Source: Roseateles sp.
GTDB taxonomy: Bacteria > Pseudomonadota > Gammaproteobacteria > Burkholderiales > Burkholderiaceae
Assembly: GCA_019232985.1 (NCBI GenBank)
Contig: JAFAMW010000036.1
Coordinates: forward strand, 1-41,887
Length of the DNA: 41,887 bases
Direction of reading: 5' to 3'
Shown: positions 27,201-35,981 of the stretch, piece by piece
How the letters are laid out: each line of letters starts with the position of its first letter
Position numbering within the stretch: position 1 is the stretch's first letter
The notes under the pieces: generated by a model
Databases searched by the model: none
What the model saw: only the letters and a program-made list of their open reading frames with translations
What the model was told of the DNA's origin: nothing
Position numbers and translations under genes: made by a program

Positions 27201-28583
27201 TTGAAGCGCCTCGTCGTCTACACGGTGCTGACCGGCGGCAAGGAGCCGCTCGGCAATCCGCTCGTCTGGCTCCCGCCCGGCAGCACCACCGACCTCGAGC
27301 TGAGCTTCGTCTGCTTCACCGACCGGCCGGCGCTGCAATCGCCGGTCTGGGAGATCCGGCCGATCGGCGACCAGCCGCTGCCGGGCGAGAAGCTGTCGCG
27401 TCGCCCCAAGGCGATGCCCCACGAGTACCTGCCGGACTTCGAGTACAGCCTCTACGTCGACAACGTCATCGTCTTCAAGCGCCTGCCGCAGGCGAGCGAC
27501 CTCGCGACGACGCGGCCCTATCTGTTCAAGCTGTTCCGCCACGAGGTGCGCGCGCATCTCGAGGAGGAGGCGGCCGTGATCGCCCAGGTCGCCTACGACG
27601 GCATGGACCGGCTCGGCGCCCAGCTCGACTTCTACGAGAAGTTCGCGCCGATCGCGCAGATCGGGCCCCTGTCGACCTGCCCGGTGATCTTCCGCGAGCA
27701 CCGCCATCCGGCCGTCGTGCGCTTCGGCGTGACCTGGTGGGAGCAGATCCTCAACTTCAGCAAGCGCGACCAGATGTCCTTCGACTTCTCGGTCCGGCAC
27801 AGCGGCGTCGAGCTCGAGCGGCTGCCGGGCACGCGGCGCGACAGCGACCTGATCTTCCACGACACCAAGATCCAGCCCAAGCGCGTGATCGCCAATTTCG
27901 ATCCGCAGCGCTACGCCTGGGTGAACCGCGCCGACCCGGCCGCGCGGGTCGATCCGGTGCGCCATTACCTCGACCACGCCGAGCGCGACTCGCGCCTGTT
28001 CATGCGGCGCCTCGAGGTCTTCGAATACCTGTGCCAGCGCTTCAAGTCCAGCCTCGGCGAGCGCGTCGCGCCGCGGCGCCGGCTCGGCCGCGCACTGCAG
28101 GACCTGCTGCAGGACCGCGTCGGCCGCGTCGGCCGCACGCTGCTGCTGCGCGTGCACGAGCCCGGCGAGACCGCCTACCAGGCCGACGAGATGCTCGCGG
28201 CCGAGCAGGTGCTGTGCCTGTTCCTCGGCGTGCGCGACGGCGTGCGCGCCGAGGTCGACGCGGGCCAGCTCGCGACCGGCCTGCTCGTCTACGGCGCGCC
28301 CGACGACGCGGCCGCGCGCTTCGACGCCGTGCTCGTGCTCGGCGCGTCGGCGCCGCTGTGGGGCGCGCTCGAGGGCCTGCTGCGCCATGCGCTGAAGCCG
28401 GCCGGCGGCCTGCTGTGCGCGCTCGGCGGGTCGCCCGGCACGGTGGGCCAGGCGGCCGCGTTCGAGGCCGCGCTCGGCGCGCGCCTGGGCGTGCCCGCGC
28501 GCCTGAGCCTCGGCGGCTCGCTGCACGACTCGGTCGAGGGCCAGCTTGGCAATACGGTCGCCGTCGTGCAGTGGGGCGCCTGA
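27201..28583 (+). CDS. DUF616 (TOD1/MUCI70-like) glycosyltransferase-like protein with extra C-terminal domain
   Basis: A 460-residue protein. The first ~210 residues match DUF616, a GT-A-like domain found in bacterial glycan clusters and in plant TOD1/MUCI70. Matching segments are YTVLTGGKEPL, LSFVCFTDRPAL, SRRPKAMPHEYLPDFEYSLYVDN and FRHEVRAHLEEE. In the usual family motif the strand reads W/YxD plus a glycine-asparagine; here it is LYVDNVIV. Residues ~330-460 resemble the second half of a class I methyltransferase (FDAVLVLGAS, then LKPAGGLLCALGG) without a motif I, so that part is speculative. The start is TTG at 27201 with GGTGGA seven bases upstream; no in-frame ATG is available. It ends the plus-strand arm at a shared hairpin. 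Confidence 0.78.
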   Translation: MKRLVVYTVLTGGKEPLGNPLVWLPPGSTTDLELSFVCFTDRPALQSPVWEIRPIGDQPLPGEKLSRRPKAMPHEYLPDFEYSLYVDNVIVFKRLPQASDLATTRPYLFKLFRHEVRAHLEEEAAVIAQVAYDGMDRLGAQLDFYEKFAPIAQIGPLSTCPVIFREHRHPAVVRFGVTWWEQILNFSKRDQMSFDFSVRHSGVELERLPGTRRDSDLIFHDTKIQPKRVIANFDPQRYAWVNRADPAARVDPVRHYLDHAERDSRLFMRRLEVFEYLCQRFKSSLGERVAPRRRLGRALQDLLQDRVGRVGRTLLLRVHEPGETAYQADEMLAAEQVLCLFLGVRDGVRAEVDAGQLATGLLVYGAPDDAAARFDAVLVLGASAPLWGALEGLLRHALKPAGGLLCALGGSPGTVGQAAAFEAALGARLGVPARLSLGGSLHDSVEGQLGNTVAVVQWGA

Positions 28584-28608
28584 GGCGGGCCGCCGCCGCG
28601 CCGCCTCA
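28581..28608. terminator. hairpin containing both stop codons of the converging glycan operons
   Basis: TGAGGCGG (28581-28588) pairs perfectly with CCGCCTCA (28601-28608) around a 12-base loop. The first three bases are the plus-strand gene's TGA and the last three are the minus-strand gene's TGA read in reverse. It is placed to act as a bidirectional terminator, though there is no T-tract. Confidence 0.55.
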
Positions 28609-29277
28609 GCGCACCGCGACGAGGTCCTTGCGGATGAACAGCGCGTTGCCGGCCTGCTGCGGGTAGCCGAAGTAGACGTCGTTGAGCGTGAAGCCGATGG
28701 CGTCGAGGAAATGGCAGTAGCCGAGGAAGGGCACCTGGTCGCGGTAGAGCTCGTTGCGCATGACCTCGGTGTAGATGTACTTGATCTGCGGCAGCGTGCG
28801 CGACGCGCCGCGCAGGATCTGGAACTCGGCCCCCTGGCAGTCCATGAACAGCAGGTCGAGCGCGGCCGTCACGTGGCCCTGGCCGTTCGCGGCGAGACGC
28901 TCGAGCACGCCGTCGACGGTCGCCGACTCGAGGTCGAGCGCGTGGGTGAACTGCACCTGCGGGTTGACCGTCAGGTGGGTGCCCGGCGCGAGGATGCTGC
29001 TGCTCATGCCCGCGTTGCTCGCGACGTTGAAGCGGTAGCGCCGGCCCGCGGCGTCGGCGCACAGCGCGTTGACGGGCAGGAAGGTCGGCGCGATCAGCGC
29101 GCAGGTCTTCTCGAGGTGGGCGAAGGGCTCGGGCAGCGGCTCGACGAACACGCCGGCGCGGATGCCGTTGTCGACGAACTCGCGCATCTCCTGGCCGTAG
29201 CTCGCGCCGAGCTGGAGCACCGCGGTCGGCGCCGGCAGGCCGAGTTCGCGCAGGCGGGGGAACAGGGAGAAGGTCAT
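28606..29277 (-). CDS. FkbM-family methyltransferase
   Basis: A 223-residue SAM-dependent methyltransferase of the FkbM family, which O-methylates sugars and related hydroxyls. Motif I is VLQLGASYGQEM (~20-31), followed by the acidic VFVEPLPEPF. The family hallmark near the C-terminus is LLFMDCQGAEFQILRGA, the counterpart of KxDxEGAE. Last gene of the minus-strand glycan operon, 22 bases after the three-domain fusion gene, which itself ends in a second FkbM-like domain. It probably methylates a residue of the glycan built here. The exact position is unknown. Confidence 0.88.
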   Translation of the reverse strand: MTFSLFPRLRELGLPAPTAVLQLGASYGQEMREFVDNGIRAGVFVEPLPEPFAHLEKTCALIAPTFLPVNALCADAAGRRYRFNVASNAGMSSSILAPGTHLTVNPQVQFTHALDLESATVDGVLERLAANGQGHVTAALDLLFMDCQGAEFQILRGASRTLPQIKYIYTEVMRNELYRDQVPFLGYCHFLDAIGFTLNDVYFGYPQQAGNALFIRKDLVAVR

Positions 29278-29299
29278 GGCGGCGTCGCGGGCTCGGGGC

Positions 29300-32200
29300 T
29301 CAGAACGCGCGCAGGATCAGCTCGGGCAGGCGCGGCACGTTCGGGCGGTCGAGCGGGCCCGGGATCGGCTCGTTCGAATGGCCGTGGAAGCTCGCCGCGC
29401 TGATGCGCATCCAGGTCAGCTCGAGCAGGCGCGGGAAGGGCAGGCCGCCGAGCATCACCATGCCGCCCGCGTTATTCGCGTGCAGGTGGATCACGCGGTG
29501 GGTGCGGCCGAGCTTCTCGAACACGCCGCGCGCGCGGTCGAAGAACGCGCGGTTCACGAGGTTGTGGAATTCGTGGAACTCGCCGGTCAGCACCTCGAAG
29601 CGCGCGAGGTCTTCGCTGCTCGCCTGGGTCAGGCAGTCCCATTCGGCGCCCTCGGTGTCGAACTTCAGGATCGCGTGGCGCGCCTGGCTCCAGTCGAGCA
29701 TGCGGCTCATGCTCGCGAGCGAGAGGAACGGCGGCGCGTCGTCGGGGCCCCAGCCGACGCGGTGGAACTCGCAGCCCGGGTGGGTGCTCGGCGACGCGTC
29801 GATCGTGTGGTCGAACTGCAGCACGCGCGCGCCGCGCTGGGCGAGCGCCTCGTCGAAGCTGACCTCGCGGCCGATGCCGATCGACAGCACCGCGTTGCTG
29901 CGCAGCGAGGACGAGGGCATCACGTAGCCGCCGTCGGCGTCGGCGCCGATGCGGATCTTGTGGTCGCTGCTCATCTGCCAGGGCCGGATCAGGTTCAGGA
30001 AGTCGAGCACGTCGGCCTGGGTGACCGGCTGCTCCGCCGCCGGGGGCGCCTTGGGCGCGGCGGCCGCCGCTGGAACGGCCGTGCCGGCGCCCTGTTCGCT
30101 CGGGCCGCCGCCGAGGAAGTCGTTGCTGCCGAACAGGCGGGCCGTATGCAGGAAGGTCGAGGGGGAAGTGCTCATGATGTGGGTCCTCGAGAGGATGAGC
30201 TGGTCGATCAGGCCCTCGACCACCGCGGTGGCCGAGCGCGAGACGTTGAAGCCGAAGCGCCGCCCCGCGGCGTCCTCGGTGGGGTCCTGCCAGCCGGCGC
30301 CGGCGACAAGTTTTTCAGGGAGGGCGGTCTTCTCGAACACCGCGCAGTTCGGCAGGGCCGCGAAGCGCGCGTTGACCTCGGCCGCGTCCGAGCACACGAA
30401 GTAGCGCGCCGGGCTTTGGCGCACCTGCTCGAACAGCGCCGCGTCGTCGACGCGGCTGCCGAAGTCGGTCTTGCGGATGTGCAGGCCGATCACGTCGGCG
30501 CCGATGCGCTGCTCGCGCACGAACGCGGCCGCGCGGCGCGCGACCGCGGCGTTGGGGCGCAGCCGCGCGAGCGCGCGCGCGAGGTCCTCGGGCGGCACGA
30601 AGTCCGGGATCAGGTTGTTGTAGTAGACGACGCTGCGGCCGCTCGCGAACGGCGCCGCGTAGTCGGCGTAGCCGCGCAGGCCGCGGTTGATCACGAGCTG
30701 CTCGGGCGCGAAGCCGAGCTGGTTTTCGTGCATCAGCAGCAGATGCTCGCGCTCGTGCGCCTTGTAATGCTCGATCGACAGGTCGTCGACCGGCAGATCG
30801 CATTCGAACAGCGCGTCGAACGGCGCCTCGCACCAGTTGTTGATCGGCCAGGAGATCCGCCAGTCGCCGCCGAAGCGCTCGCGCAGCACGAGCGCGAAGA
30901 TCAGCGCGTTGAAGCGGTTGCTCAGGCCGCCGTCGCACAGGACGTGGTGGACCGGCGCGGCGGCGACCGGCGCGCTCGGCAGATCCAGCGGCGCGGCGGG
31001 CGCCGGCCGCGGCAGGAAGGTCGGGTAGACCTCGGCCCACCACAGCAGCAGCACGGCGAGGTTCCAGGCCTTGAAGCCGGCGACCGGCTGGCCGCTGTAC
31101 AGGCGCGTCATCAGCAGCGCGATCGCGTCGAGGTCGAGCACCTCGGCGACCGGCGTGCGGCGCAGCTGCTCGATCGCGCCCATCAGCCGGCCGTGCAGCG
31201 GCGCCATGATGTAGCCGGGCGGCACCGAGAAGCCCATCTTGGGCCGCTCGATCACCGACGCCGGCAGGTGGCGCGCGACGAGGTCGCGCAGCACCTGCTT
31301 GGACGCGCCCGCCGCGGGGATCTTCATGGCCCGCGGCAGGCGCGCGGCGAACGCGAAGACCTCGTTGTCGAGAAAGGGGAAGCGGCCCTCGAGCGAATGG
31401 GCCATGCCGATCTTGTCGGCCTTCATCATCAGGTCCTCGGGCAGCCAGGTCCGTAGCTCGTAGGTCTGCATGCCCGACAGCAGCGTGTCGGCGCGGTCGA
31501 AGCCCGCGCGGTAGCGCAGGTGCGCGGCCGGCAGGGCCTTGTCGCGCAGCCAGTCGTTCGCGTCGGGGTTGTAGGCCGCGCGCAGGAAATACTGGCCGAA
31601 CGCCGCGTCGCGCGAGAGCTGGCCCTCCTGCGCGACGAGCTGGTGCTGGGCGTAGCCGGCGAACAGCTCGTCGCCGCCTTCTCCGGACAGCATCACGGTG
31701 ACGTCCTCGGCGACGCGCTGGCACAGCCGCGACAGCGCGAAGCAGGCCGGGTCGGCGATCGGCTCGTCGAGCTCGCGCAGCACGCGGTCGGTCTGCGCGC
31801 GCAGCTCGTCCTGGGTGATGCACAGCTCGATATGGTCGAGGCCGAAGCGCTGCGCGACGTCGCGCGCGTAGGCGAACTCGTTGACCTCGGGGAAGCCGAT
31901 GCTGTAGGTCTTCAGGTTCGCGCCGGCCTTGTGCACGTAGGCGGCGATCGTGCTCGAGTCGAGGCCGCCCGACAGCAGCACGCCGATCGGCACCTCGCCC
32001 ATCAGCTGGCCGCGCACCGAGCGCGTGAGCAGCGCGTCGAGTTCGTCGACGTAGTCGGCCGCGCTGCGGTCCGGCGCGGGCTCGGCGATCTCGAGCGCCG
32101 CGAACGCGCGCGCGGGCTGGCGGCGCCCGCCCTCGAAGCGCAGCAGCTGGCCGGCCGGCAGCTTCTCGATGCGGCGGAACTGGGTGCGCGGCGCGAGGTT

Positions 32201-32767
32201 GTAGCGCATCGCCAGGTAGTCCTGGAAGCCCTGCGGGTCGAGCGAGAGGTCGAGGCCCTCGAGGCCCAGCAGCGCCTTGAGCTCGGACGCGAACGCGATG
32301 CAATGCTCGTCCTCGTAAACGTACAGCGGCTTCGCGCCGAAGCGGTCGCGCGCGAGCACGAAGCTGTCGCGGTCCTCGTCCCACAGGCACACGGCGAACA
32401 TGCCGTTGAGCGCCGCGAGCGCGTCGTCGCCATGGGCGAGCCAGCTCGCGAGCACGACCTCGGTGTCGGTATGGCTGACGAAGGGGAAGCCGGCCTCGAG
32501 CGGCGCGCGCAGCGCGGCCCAGTTATAGACCTCGCCGTTGTAGACGATGCCCTGGCGCCGGCCCGGCGCGTAGAACGGCTGGTTGCCGGCCGCGCCGCGG
32601 TCGACGATCGCGAGGCGCAGGTTGACGAACAGCGCGCGCTCGCTGCGGTGCAGGCCGAACGCGTCGGGGCCGCGGTGGTGCAGGCTCTGCCGGAACAGCG
32701 CGGCCGCGCGGTCGAGCCGCTGCGGGTCGGCCGAATGCTTGAGCCAGATGCCTGCGATACCGCACAT
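29300..32767 (-). CDS. three-domain fusion: asparagine synthetase, fucosyltransferase-like domain, FkbM-like methyltransferase
   Basis: A 1155-residue cytoplasmic protein. Residues 1-~585 are a complete glutamine-dependent asparagine synthetase: catalytic Cys2 (MCGIAG), HHRGPDA, YNGEVYN, the PP-loop SGGLDSS (266-272) and SGEGGDELFAGY (361-372). In surface-glycan clusters such enzymes amidate sugar carboxylates. Residues ~605-880 resemble the GT11/GT23 fucosyltransferase fold: CDGGLSNRFNALIFAL (611-626), HIRKTD (763-768) and STSPSTFLHTA. An Ala/Pro-rich linker (~890-915) leads to an FkbM-like methyltransferase (~935-1155) with ADADGGYVM, LSIGIG and KFDTEGAEW (1035-1043). All junctions are in frame with uniform codon use, so this is not a sequencing artefact by appearance. 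It has the start at the only sensible MCGIAG. Confidence 0.88.
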   Translation of the reverse strand: MCGIAGIWLKHSADPQRLDRAAALFRQSLHHRGPDAFGLHRSERALFVNLRLAIVDRGAAGNQPFYAPGRRQGIVYNGEVYNWAALRAPLEAGFPFVSHTDTEVVLASWLAHGDDALAALNGMFAVCLWDEDRDSFVLARDRFGAKPLYVYEDEHCIAFASELKALLGLEGLDLSLDPQGFQDYLAMRYNLAPRTQFRRIEKLPAGQLLRFEGGRRQPARAFAALEIAEPAPDRSAADYVDELDALLTRSVRGQLMGEVPIGVLLSGGLDSSTIAAYVHKAGANLKTYSIGFPEVNEFAYARDVAQRFGLDHIELCITQDELRAQTDRVLRELDEPIADPACFALSRLCQRVAEDVTVMLSGEGGDELFAGYAQHQLVAQEGQLSRDAAFGQYFLRAAYNPDANDWLRDKALPAAHLRYRAGFDRADTLLSGMQTYELRTWLPEDLMMKADKIGMAHSLEGRFPFLDNEVFAFAARLPRAMKIPAAGASKQVLRDLVARHLPASVIERPKMGFSVPPGYIMAPLHGRLMGAIEQLRRTPVAEVLDLDAIALLMTRLYSGQPVAGFKAWNLAVLLLWWAEVYPTFLPRPAPAAPLDLPSAPVAAAPVHHVLCDGGLSNRFNALIFALVLRERFGGDWRISWPINNWCEAPFDALFECDLPVDDLSIEHYKAHEREHLLLMHENQLGFAPEQLVINRGLRGYADYAAPFASGRSVVYYNNLIPDFVPPEDLARALARLRPNAAVARRAAAFVREQRIGADVIGLHIRKTDFGSRVDDAALFEQVRQSPARYFVCSDAAEVNARFAALPNCAVFEKTALPEKLVAGAGWQDPTEDAAGRRFGFNVSRSATAVVEGLIDQLILSRTHIMSTSPSTFLHTARLFGSNDFLGGGPSEQGAGTAVPAAAAAPKAPPAAEQPVTQADVLDFLNLIRPWQMSSDHKIRIGADADGGYVMPSSSLRSNAVLSIGIGREVSFDEALAQRGARVLQFDHTIDASPSTHPGCEFHRVGWGPDDAPPFLSLASMSRMLDWSQARHAILKFDTEGAEWDCLTQASSEDLARFEVLTGEFHEFHNLVNRAFFDRARGVFEKLGRTHRVIHLHANNAGGMVMLGGLPFPRLLELTWMRISAASFHGHSNEPIPGPLDRPNVPRLPELILRAF

Positions 32768-32842
32768 GTGCGCGCTTTTCCCCGAGTTTGAAAGCCAGGA
32801 TTGTCGGTCCCGCGCGGCCCGGCCATCCGCCGAATTGGGCGG

Positions 32843-33541
32843 TCAGGGCGACCCAGTCTCCTGTTCGACCCAGCGGAAGCGCAGCTTGCCGACCGAACCC
32901 TGGTGGCCCTGGACGAGGATCTTGTGGTTGATCAGCGCCTGGTTGCGCGCCTGGTCGCGGTTCAGCGACTCGGTGCGGACCTTGAGCTGCTCGAACGCGA
33001 TGTCCGTGAACAGCACCTCGGGGCCCACGTAGTGGCGCCACATATGGTGGAAGTGCACGTCCTCGAAGCCGTAATGGCCCGAGAAGTCCTCGTCCTGGCC
33101 GCCGGCCGCGAAGTAGCCGCGCTTGGTCAGGAGCAGCGTGTTGATATGCGGGTCGACCTCGACGCCGTTCTCGATACGGCGGAAGTTGTAGAGCGTCTTC
33201 GCGTCGAGGCGCGGCAGGTTCGCGACGAGCTTGACGAGCGCCATCGCGTCGCACATCGCGTCGATGTCGAAGAACAGCAGCCAGTCGGCGCGCGCCATCA
33301 GCGCGCCGAGGTTCTTGCAGCCCGGCATGTTCCAGTCGATGTCGTCGGTCACGCGGAACAGGCGCAGGTTCAGCGCGCCGCGCTCGATCGCGAGCGGCGG
33401 GTCGGAGAAGTCGTCGACGACGATGAACTCGAGGTGCTGGGTGAGCTCGGGCGGCAGCGATTTCCAGAACTGGACGTGGCGCGCGACCGCCGCGGGCTGG
33501 TCGTAGACATGGGTGACGAGGCTGAGCAGCGGGATCTGCAT
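32843..33541 (-). CDS. GT-A fold (family 2-like) glycosyltransferase
   Basis: A 232-residue glycosyltransferase. It begins IPLLSLVTHVYDQPAAV, has the IVVDDFSD strand typical of family 2 at ~40-47, the metal-binding DxD as FFDIDAM (Asp92, Asp94) and a later GYFAAGGQDEDFSGHYGFEDV segment that fits the acceptor-loop/catalytic-base region (~GGxDEDF). No membrane segment. Third gene of the minus-strand operon, starting 17 bases after the stop of the previous gene. The linkage made is unknown. Confidence 0.85.
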   Translation of the reverse strand: MQIPLLSLVTHVYDQPAAVARHVQFWKSLPPELTQHLEFIVVDDFSDPPLAIERGALNLRLFRVTDDIDWNMPGCKNLGALMARADWLLFFDIDAMCDAMALVKLVANLPRLDAKTLYNFRRIENGVEVDPHINTLLLTKRGYFAAGGQDEDFSGHYGFEDVHFHHMWRHYVGPEVLFTDIAFEQLKVRTESLNRDQARNQALINHKILVQGHQGSVGKLRFRWVEQETGSP

Positions 33542-33558
33542 GGGCGGTGGCCTGTGGT

Positions 33559-34656
33559 TCAGGGATGGCGCGTGAGCGGGTTCGCGGCCTCGACGCCATG
33601 CGAGGCGACGACGAACTGCGGGTTGATGTAGAGCGCCGCGCCGCGCGCGCGCAGCTGGGCGTGCAGGGGCACGTGTTCGCAGACCTCGCGCCCCTCGGCG
33701 AGGCCGATGTAGCGCGCGCCCGCGAGCGCGGCGGCCTTGTACACGCCCATGCCGCCGAACGCCGAGTCCACGGGCAGCCACGACTGCAGGTGGCGCAGGT
33801 CGATCTGCGCGTAGGACGCGGCGAAGTGCACGGCGAGCGGCTGGCCCAGCGCCGCGTCCATGACGGTGCCGAGCGTCATGTAGTCGTGCGGGCACAGCAC
33901 CGGGTGGCGCAGCGCCCAGACGTCGTAGTAGATGCCCGCGTTGACCGGGAATACCGCGTCCCAGCAGGGCTCGAGCGCGAAGCTCGACAGGAACGCGCCC
34001 TCGCTCGGGTGCTCGGGCGTCACGAGGCCGTCGATGTCGACGACGCAGACGTAGTCGGGCGCGAGCGCGAGCGCGCGCTCGAGCAGGCGGTTGCGGCCGT
34101 AGGCGAGGCGCGCGGTGCGCTCGCTCAGCAGCTCCTTGAGGCCGGGCTCCTGGATCAGCTCGACCGGCTGCGTGGCCGCGAAGCGGCGGATCCGCGCGGC
34201 CGTGTCGTCGGTCGAGTCGTTCTCGAACACGAGGAGGCGCCAGTCGGCGAACAGCGCGCCGAGCGCGGCGACGCGCGCGAGCGTCGCGTCGGTCGCCGCG
34301 CCGCATTGGCGCGCGCAGCCGACGAAGACGATGCGCTTGTGCTCGAGCAGCGCCCGCGTCGCCGCGGCGTCGAGCGGCGCAAGGCGCTCGGTCTGCACGG
34401 CGAGGTCGGCGACGCCGCCGTGCAGCACGTCGACGCGCAGGTGGCGCGCGTTGCTCGGGCGCGCGAACTCGACGCGGAAGGTCGCGCCGCCGTCGCAGAC
34501 GACGCGCGCGGGCAGCGGCTCCCAGTCCCTGGCCTGGAGCGCGCGCGACGCGCTGACGACGACGTCGAGCAGGCGCGCGTCGGCGCGCGCGCGGCCGCTC
34601 AGGCCGCTCAGGAAGTCCTGCGCGGCGTTGGCGACGACGAAGCTTGTGGCGGCCAT
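33559..34656 (-). CDS. GT-A fold glycosyltransferase with extra N-terminal domain
   Basis: A 365-residue protein. Residues ~1-100 do not match a domain I know; they contain short beta-type segments (FRVEFARPS, LRVDVLHGG). The transferase part starts at KRIVFVGCARQCG (~107-119), has LLVFENDSTDDT (~141-152) and a DxD in YVCVVDIDG (Asp207, Asp209), and later DSAFGGMGVYK. The pattern of ENDSTDDT and DID resembles GT2 and the fungal CAP59/GT69-like mannosyltransferases, so the family is uncertain. The ATG shares one base with the stop of the upstream GT4 gene (TGATG), so the pair is translationally coupled. Confidence 0.8.
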   Translation of the reverse strand: MAATSFVVANAAQDFLSGLSGRARADARLLDVVVSASRALQARDWEPLPARVVCDGGATFRVEFARPSNARHLRVDVLHGGVADLAVQTERLAPLDAAATRALLEHKRIVFVGCARQCGAATDATLARVAALGALFADWRLLVFENDSTDDTAARIRRFAATQPVELIQEPGLKELLSERTARLAYGRNRLLERALALAPDYVCVVDIDGLVTPEHPSEGAFLSSFALEPCWDAVFPVNAGIYYDVWALRHPVLCPHDYMTLGTVMDAALGQPLAVHFAASYAQIDLRHLQSWLPVDSAFGGMGVYKAAALAGARYIGLAEGREVCEHVPLHAQLRARGAALYINPQFVVASHGVEAANPLTRHP

Positions 34657-35831
34657 CAGAACAGCTCCACCAGGCGCCGCGTGACCGCGCCCCAGGAATA
34701 GTCGCGTGCGAGCTCGGCGCGCACGCGCTCGCGCGTCGCCGCGTCGGGCCGGCGGCCGTCGACGATTTCGGTCATCGCAGCGATCAGGTCGTCGACCTCG
34801 GGGATCACGAACACGCCGTCGACCTGCGGCTGATCGGCCCTGCTGCCCGGTCGCGTCGCGATGCGCCGGCCCATCTCGGCCGGCACGAAGTCGTCGGTCG
34901 CGCCACCGGCGCTGACGATGACGGGCGTGCCGCAGCCGAGCGCCTCGAGCACCGGCAGGTTGAAGCCCTCGGCGCGGTACGGCGACACATAGGCGTCGGC
35001 GAGCGAGTACAGCGCCTGCAGCTGGCCGAGGTTCAGGCTCGTCGACAGCAGCACGATGCCGTCGCGCACGACGGCCTCGCCGACCTGCGGCCAGCGCTGG
35101 GTCAGCGTCGCGAAGGTGCTCTCGACGGAGAGGCCGTACAGCGCCTTGTTGTCCTTGAGCACGAGCCGCACCGGCAGGCCGCGCAGGCGCAGCTGGGCGA
35201 ACGCGAAGATCAGCAGGTCGAGGCCCTTGTTCCAGGTCGACACGCCGACGTTGCAGAACACCGTCTCCTCGGGCTTGAAGCCGAGCGCGGCGCGCGCCTG
35301 CTCGCGCGCCGCGGGCGGCAGCGGCGTGAAGCTGTCGGTCTTGAAGCCATGCGGCACGACGGCGACCTTCTCCGGCGCGAAGCCGTAGTCGACCGCGCGC
35401 GCGCGGGCCCAATGGCTCGGCGCGATCGCGAAGTCGTCGCCCTGGGTCAGCGCCGCGGCCGTCAGGTCCTGGGGGTCGAAGCATTCGGGCGTCAGGCCGA
35501 ACTCGGTCACGACGAAACTCGCGTTGCGGCGCGCGAAGCCCGGGCGCACGGGCCGCACCGGCGACATCATGCGCAGGCAGACGTCGAGCGGGCCGGCCGG
35601 TTCCTCCGGCGGCGGCAGGCTGTCGATCACGGCACGTTCCTCGGCCGAGAAGCCCGCGTCGAGCTGCTTGGCGTTCCAGTGCGGCAGCAGATAGGGCGCG
35701 TCGCGGTGGAACAGGCGCCAGCCGGGCAGCCGCGCCAACGCGAGGATCTGGTTCTGGTTGACCATCGCGATCGAGTGGTTGACGCCGCGCCAGCCCTCGA
35801 TGCACATCGATCTCGTATTCATGATGCCCAT
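34656..35831 (-). CDS. family 4 (GT-B) glycosyltransferase
   Basis: A 391-residue retaining glycosyltransferase and first gene of the five-gene minus-strand operon. The C-terminal lobe carries the nucleotide-sugar site: VGVSTWNKGLDLLI (Lys202), LVLKDN, LYSLADAYVSPYRAEGFNLPVLEALGCGTPVI with the EX7E pair Glu288 and Glu296. The N-terminal lobe contains VVTEFGLTP and APSHWARARAVDYGF. The N-terminus (MGIMNTRSM) may start three codons later at MNTRS. No transmembrane helix is seen. The operon promoter should lie in the 277-base divergent gap to the right. Confidence 0.9.
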   Translation of the reverse strand: MGIMNTRSMCIEGWRGVNHSIAMVNQNQILALARLPGWRLFHRDAPYLLPHWNAKQLDAGFSAEERAVIDSLPPPEEPAGPLDVCLRMMSPVRPVRPGFARRNASFVVTEFGLTPECFDPQDLTAAALTQGDDFAIAPSHWARARAVDYGFAPEKVAVVPHGFKTDSFTPLPPAAREQARAALGFKPEETVFCNVGVSTWNKGLDLLIFAFAQLRLRGLPVRLVLKDNKALYGLSVESTFATLTQRWPQVGEAVVRDGIVLLSTSLNLGQLQALYSLADAYVSPYRAEGFNLPVLEALGCGTPVIVSAGGATDDFVPAEMGRRIATRPGSRADQPQVDGVFVIPEVDDLIAAMTEIVDGRRPDAATRERVRAELARDYSWGAVTRRLVELF

Positions 35832-35923
35832 GCGGCAGCCTGCACCCTCGCCCGAAGTTCAAGCGCATTGTGGCCGCGAATGCAAGGCGGCCAAGGCCGG
35901 ATAAGCCGCCGCCTTCGCGGCCG

Positions 35924-35943
35924 GTTGTTGCAAACGCGACAAC
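35924..35943. promoter_or_regulatory. short inverted repeat GTTGT-N10-ACAAC in the divergent gap
   Basis: GTTGT (35924-35928) and ACAAC (35939-35943) form a dyad in the gap between the glycan operon and the GGDEF gene. It is a possible regulator site only; such a short dyad may occur by chance. Confidence 0.2.
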
Positions 35944-35981
35944 GATGCGGCAGCGGGCGCGGGCACAAGATCACGGAATTC

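Noticed and set aside
29276..31456. A 726-codon open frame opposite the three-domain fusion gene
   Set aside because: Antisense reading rich in Arg, Val and Ala with no recognisable motif; the fusion gene on the minus strand has all expected motifs.
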